From Robiginitomaculum sp. (GTDB taxonomy: Bacteria > Pseudomonadota > Alphaproteobacteria > Caulobacterales > Maricaulaceae), in assembly GCA_002733905.1 (NCBI GenBank), contig NVXK01000003.1, forward strand, positions 129,139 through 193,138: a DNA stretch of 64,000 bases, in the 5' to 3' direction. Below are positions 60,752 to 64,000 of this stretch, piece after piece. The notes beneath the pieces are model-generated. The model ran no database searches and was not told the DNA's origin. It saw nothing but the letters and a program-made list of their open reading frames with translations. Each line of letters starts with the position of its first letter. Within the stretch, counting starts at the first letter, position 1. Position numbers and translations under genes: made by a program.

Positions 60752-61234
60752 ATGACGATCAAAGTGGGGGACACTTTACCAAGTGTAACATTTATGAATA
60801 TGGGCCCAGACGGCCCCATTCCTTTAGCAACCAAAGACATATTCGCAGGAAAGCGTATCGCTCTGTTTTCAGTGCCGGGGGCATTTACCCCAACATGTTC
60901 CGCGCAACATCTCCCTGGCTTTGTCAAGGATGCAGGCGCGCTACGTGCCAAAGGCATTGACAGTATTGCTTGTGTGTCTGTGAACGATGTTTTCGTTATG
61001 GACGCTTGGGGCCGTGATCAAAAAGTAGGCGATGATGTTGTCATGCTTGCTGATGGTAATGCCAGTTTCGCAGACGAAATCGGTCTTGGCCTTGACGGCA
61101 CAGGCTTTGGCATGGGCAAACGTGCACAGCGTTATGCTATGGTTGTCAATGATGGTGTGGTTGAACATTTATTTACCGAAGAGCCGGGCGAATTTGTTGT
61201 CTCCTCGTCGCAATATATGCTTGATGCTCTCTAG
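60752..61234 (+). CDS. Peroxiredoxin, Prx5 family
   Basis: This thiol peroxidase of 160 residues reduces hydrogen peroxide and organic hydroperoxides. The active site is PGAFTPTCS with the peroxidatic Cys49. Other Prx5 marks are the opening VGDTLPSVTF, LPGFV after the active site, and FGMGKRAQRYAMVV with the conserved arginine. There is no fused glutaredoxin domain, so an outside glutathione/glutaredoxin or thioredoxin system would supply electrons; gshA is in this window. The start has GGAGG seven bases upstream; a frame of 107 more codons upstream crosses yqgE and is rejected. Confidence 0.93.
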   Translation: MTIKVGDTLPSVTFMNMGPDGPIPLATKDIFAGKRIALFSVPGAFTPTCSAQHLPGFVKDAGALRAKGIDSIACVSVNDVFVMDAWGRDQKVGDDVVMLADGNASFADEIGLGLDGTGFGMGKRAQRYAMVVNDGVVEHLFTEEPGEFVVSSSQYMLDAL

Positions 61235-61274
61235 GCTATTCGCTTAAATAGATTGTAATTTTTAGGAGGTTGTC

Positions 61275-61772
61275 ATACCACTCGTACCAATATTGTTCTT
61301 TGGATTCATTGCACTCTTGCTAATGAAGGCTGTAAAAACCGTGCCAGAAGGCATGGAATACACGATCGAGCGTTTTGGGAAATATACCCATACCCTTACA
61401 GCAGGCTTGTCTGTGACTGTGCCTTTCATTGACCGTGTGGGCTATAAAGTGGATATGAGAGAGCGGAAGTTCAATACTGAGTTTTCTGATTTGAAGACCA
61501 AAGATAATGCCGAAATTTATAGTACCGCTGATATTTATGTCAGCGTCACGGATTCGTATAAAGTGGCCTATGCAACAGATAATGTAGACCAAACCATTCG
61601 TCAAAAAACCGAATTGGAAATGAAGAAACTTGTGAAGTCTATGACGGTGAAAGACATTACGTCACAGGCGGATACGATTGACAAAGCCTTGCTCGCTGCG
61701 ATCAATCAACACGAATCCACATGGGGAATGCAAGTGCGCTATATAGACGTACACAAAATTTACCCTGTCTAG
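61275..61772 (+). pseudogene. Truncated SPFH/stomatin-like copy with a lost start codon
   Basis: The frame is closely related to the N-terminal half of the following intact SPFH gene: [38 protein letters not shown] and a full central SPFH part. It stops after RYIDVHKIYPV, just where the other protein enters its coiled coil, losing about 140 residues. A perfect AGGAGG (61264-61269) is placed five bases before an ATA codon that would be residue 1, followed by PLVPILFFGFIALLL. The ATG start has apparently mutated to ATA; a TTG at 61293 is the next candidate. It looks like a decaying duplicate, though a short membrane-anchored form cannot be excluded. Confidence 0.7.
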
Positions 61773-61885
61773 ATCCCTGGTTTAGAGCTATGGTTGGATC
61801 CCCGTCTAAAGTAATGGGATGACTGCCATTTGAGATTGTGCACATTGTGTGCTAATTATTAAAAAATAAAAGAGAGAGAAAAATT

Positions 61886-62803
61886 ATGGAAGCACAAATT
61901 GTTGCAATCGGCGCCGTATTATTGGCGATCGTTATTTTATTTAAAATTGTTAAAACTGTGCCACAAGGCATGGAATACACAATTGAGCGTTTTGGGCGTT
62001 ATACGAAAACGCTTAAACCAGGCCTAAGTCTCCTCGTCCCATTTGTAGATAATGTGGGTTATAAAATGAATATGCGCGAGCGTGTTATTGATATTCCGTC
62101 TCAAGACGTGATTACCAAAGATAACGCAATGGTTACGGCTGACGCGGTTGTCTTTGTACAAATTCTTGACGCACGCCAAGCCGCGTATGAGGTGAATAAT
62201 CTTGATAATGCGATTAAAAATCTATGTTTGACGAATGTGCGTACCGTGGTTGGTTCTATGGATTTGGATGAAGTGCTTTCAAAACGTGACCAGATCAATG
62301 CCAAGCTATTAGGTGTTATCGATGCCGCGACTGATAATTGGGGTACGAAAGTCACGCGTATCGAGATTAAAGATTTGTCACCACCCGCTGACATCACCCA
62401 AGCCATGAACAAACAAATGAAGGCGGAACGTGAAAAACGTGCTGAAATTCTTACGGCCGAAGGTGCAAAACAGTCTGCAATTCTTGTGGCTGAAGGTGAA
62501 AAAACATCTGCTATTCGTGAAGCAGAAGGTCGCAAAGAAGCTGCATTCCTCGACGCCGAAGCACGTGAACGTGAAGCGCTAGCCGAAGCAAAAGCGACAG
62601 AAATGGTTTCAAGCGCGATTGCAAAGGGTGATATTAACGCGATTAACTACTTTATCGCCCAAGACTATGTAAGTGCTTTTAAAGCGCTTGCCACATCGCC
62701 AAACCAAAGCACAGTGATCGTGCCAGCAGAACTAACGGCGTTGGCGTCAACAGTTGGTGGTCTTAGCGCTTTGCTAGAAGCCGGCAAAAAATCAAAAAAA
62801 TAA
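61886..62803 (+). CDS. SPFH-domain (stomatin/slipin, QmcA-like) membrane protein
   Basis: This 305-residue protein has an N-terminal membrane hairpin or helix (residues 4-22) and the SPFH domain starting at [18 protein letters not shown] and including [22 protein letters not shown] coiled coil rich in A, E and K follows ([18 protein letters not shown] to about residue 230), then a C-terminal oligomerisation part. Such proteins form large rings and organise membrane microdomains. It is followed 36 bases later by an NfeD-family gene, the partner expected for this group. AGAGAGAG precedes the ATG. Confidence 0.94.
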   Translation: MEAQIVAIGAVLLAIVILFKIVKTVPQGMEYTIERFGRYTKTLKPGLSLLVPFVDNVGYKMNMRERVIDIPSQDVITKDNAMVTADAVVFVQILDARQAAYEVNNLDNAIKNLCLTNVRTVVGSMDLDEVLSKRDQINAKLLGVIDAATDNWGTKVTRIEIKDLSPPADITQAMNKQMKAEREKRAEILTAEGAKQSAILVAEGEKTSAIREAEGRKEAAFLDAEAREREALAEAKATEMVSSAIAKGDINAINYFIAQDYVSAFKALATSPNQSTVIVPAELTALASTVGGLSALLEAGKKSKK

Positions 62804-62839
62804 ACCCCCAGACGAAAACCCCCAAAAAAGGAGAGCCAC

Positions 62840-63313
62840 ATGAATACAGAACCAAATGCAATACTACAATTTCTTGAGGGTATGAACGGTGCACGCTGGC
62901 TCATCCTCGGATTTATCCTTTTGGTGATAGAAGTTGTGACGGGAACTATGTACTTTTTGTGGATTGCGGCGGCAGCCTTTATCCTCGGTGTATTCATGTT
63001 CATCGCGCCTGTATTTGACTGGAGCACACAGCTTATAATCTTCGCTGTCCTCACGGGAATACTCCTATATGTTGGCCATACTCATTTGCGTCCAAAAATG
63101 AAAGGCGGCGAGCCGTCTGATTTAAATGATCGGGCGCGTTCTATGGTCGGTATGCGTGTGAAAGCAGTTGCTGATTTTGAAACAGGCCGTGGCCGTGTGC
63201 AAGTCGGTGATACCCAGTGGCGTGCACTGATGGAAACTGGTGATGCCAAGGCAGGGCAAGAATTGAGTATTCATTCTATAAAAGGCACAACACTTATTGT
63301 CGTGCCCCTCTAG
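62840..63313 (+). CDS. NfeD-family membrane protein
   Basis: This 157-residue protein has three closely packed helices (residues about 12-80) and a C-terminal OB-fold domain (residues 95-157) with GMRVKAVADFETGRGRVQVGDTQWRA, characteristic of the short NfeD type. NfeD proteins lie next to SPFH partners in bacteria and archaea and are thought to anchor to or control them. AAGGAGAG stands before the ATG. A terminator follows its stop, so the SPFH-NfeD pair is one unit. Confidence 0.93.
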   Translation: MNTEPNAILQFLEGMNGARWLILGFILLVIEVVTGTMYFLWIAAAAFILGVFMFIAPVFDWSTQLIIFAVLTGILLYVGHTHLRPKMKGGEPSDLNDRARSMVGMRVKAVADFETGRGRVQVGDTQWRALMETGDAKAGQELSIHSIKGTTLIVVPL

Positions 63314-63337
63314 AATTTAGCAATATTGATAGTTAAG

Positions 63338-63362
63338 AACGGGCTTTATGGCCCGTTTTTTT
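63338..63362 (+). terminator. Terminator after the SPFH-NfeD unit
   Basis: Stem AACGGGC (63338-63344) with GCCCGTT (63351-63357), followed by a T run to 63362. It lies about 25 bases after the nfeD stop and just before the end of the convergent rnhA gene. Confidence 0.85.
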
Positions 63363-63369
63363 ATGGGCG

Positions 63370-63822
63370 TTATTTCGGGGGAATTCCGCGACGGGCAAGT
63401 TCATCGGCGGCTTCATTGCCCGCGACACCTGCATGGCCTTTGACCCATTTCCACTCAATGTTTTTACCTTCAACAATCGCGTCGAGCCTTTGCCACAAAT
63501 CTTTATTGATAACAGGCTTTCTATCAGCTTTTTTCCAACCCCGACGTTTCCAGCCATGTATCCATTCTGTGATCCCTTTTTGTAAATAGACACTGTCTGT
63601 CCACAATGTGATTTGCCCCTGAAAATCTGGCTTTAAGCTTTCGATTGCCTGAATAGCCGCCATCATTTCCATGCGGTTATTTGTGGTATCGGGTTCACCA
63701 CCCCAAAGCTCTTTTGTGCGTGAACCAAATTGTAAAAGCGCACCCCAACCCCCAGGGCCAGGATTACCAGAACATGCACCGTCTGTATAAATAACGAGTT
63801 GTGATTGTTGTTTGCGTGGCAT
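63370..63822 (-). CDS. rnhA: Ribonuclease HI
   Basis: RNase HI cleaves the RNA strand of RNA-DNA hybrids, for example primers and R-loops. The 150-residue protein carries the full acidic active site: Asp14 in [16 protein letters not shown], Glu52 in NNRMEMM, Asp76 in LWTDSVYL and Asp140 in NEAADELAR, with His130 in KGHAG. Length is normal. Its ATG overlaps the ispH stop by one base (TAATG), so it is translationally coupled to ispH, an arrangement frequent in alphaproteobacteria (often with thrB between). Confidence 0.97.
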   Translation of the reverse strand: MPRKQQSQLVIYTDGACSGNPGPGGWGALLQFGSRTKELWGGEPDTTNNRMEMMAAIQAIESLKPDFQGQITLWTDSVYLQKGITEWIHGWKRRGWKKADRKPVINKDLWQRLDAIVEGKNIEWKWVKGHAGVAGNEAADELARRGIPPK

Positions 63823-64000
63823 TATGTCGTCTTTTTTATTTTAGGGGGCCGCAAAAGGGCGGGTAGGCGGAAAATAACATCTTCTTTTGTCACTTCTACA
63901 TTTTCGACGCTGACTGTATAGCGTTCGCGCATGGCCGCAATTACGCCCTCGGTGAGATATTCAGGTGCGCTCGCACCAGCAGTTAAGCCAACGGACTTTG
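63822..64000 (-). CDS. ispH: 4-hydroxy-3-methylbut-2-enyl diphosphate reductase, 3' end (runs off the right edge)
   Basis: Only the last 59 codons are inside the window, read from the minus strand. They encode [20 protein letters not shown], the C-terminal [10 protein letters not shown] signature of IspH, which carries residues lining the substrate site. A basic tail follows ([15 protein letters not shown]) and the stop that overlaps the rnhA start. IspH is the iron-sulfur enzyme making isopentenyl and dimethylallyl diphosphate in the last step of the MEP pathway. These feed the polyprenyl tail used by UbiA elsewhere in the window. The rest of the gene lies to the right. Confidence 0.93.
   Translation of the reverse strand, partial: KSVGLTAGASAPEYLTEGVIAAMRERYTVSVENVEVTKEDVIFRLPALLRPPKIKKTT

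Overview
The window is about 64 kb of chromosome from an alphaproteobacterium of moderate to low GC. The support is gene content and order: ileS-lspA-DUF3035-mutL, rsmD-rluB-tadA, ubiA-rsmE-gshA, pmbA-cysQ/DUF4170-DUF374-waaA-lpxK, a coxB-coxA-ctaB-coxF-ctaG-ctaE-surf1 cluster, and rnhA-ispH are all neighbourhoods typical of that class. Order-level placement cannot be read from the sequence. No tRNA, rRNA, CRISPR array or intact transposase was seen.

Layout. 1-8 kb: translation, mismatch repair and RNA modification (ileS 3' part, lspA, a BamF-like lipoprotein, mutL, rsmD, rluB, tadA), interrupted by an AT-rich Fic gene with a 10-G tract at its start. 8-16.6 kb: two membrane transporters or permeases, a PepSY protein, an exported amidohydrolase, purD, xseA, DUF2093, an M23-type lipoprotein and a chorismate mutase. 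16.6-25.7 kb: an outer-membrane lipid cluster on the minus strand (LpxL-like acyltransferase, lpxK, waaA, DUF374, msbA, CysQ-DUF4170 fusion, pmbA), with a tyrosine-phosphatase-like gene facing the other way in its middle. 25.7-33.4 kb: MAPEG, FrnE-like DsbA, ubiD, a MarR/enoyl-CoA hydratase pair, Tat-exported MsrB, ubiA and rsmE. Two copies of one composite repeat sit directly in front of ubiD and rsmE. 33.5-34.9 kb: gshA.

34.9-42.9 kb is the most unusual locus. A BlaI-type repressor and an M56 membrane protease lie upstream, on the same strand, of a small secreted protein and two paralogous TonB-dependent receptors, ending at a strong terminator. The protease carries a lysine run, a beta-rich stretch, a roughly 180-residue charged helix and a C-terminal domain. 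The small secreted protein appears to be a free-standing copy of that C-terminal domain. Two ACGACA-type dyads precede the repressor gene. The arrangement suggests a protease-relayed envelope signal controlling receptor expression.

43-52.6 kb: POT peptide transporter, DUF937, PiT phosphate transporter, a protein with two CDGSH motifs joined to a glutamate-synthase FMN domain, then a small cassette (DUF1772, DUF2147, TetR) bracketed by the 3' end of tldD and a second, diverged copy of that 3' end. 52.6-59.4 kb: the aa3 cytochrome c oxidase operon with its assembly factors and one unrecognised three-helix membrane gene. 59.4-64 kb: GNAT, YqgE, a Prx5-type peroxiredoxin, a truncated start-less SPFH copy next to an intact SPFH-NfeD pair, rnhA and the 3' end of ispH.
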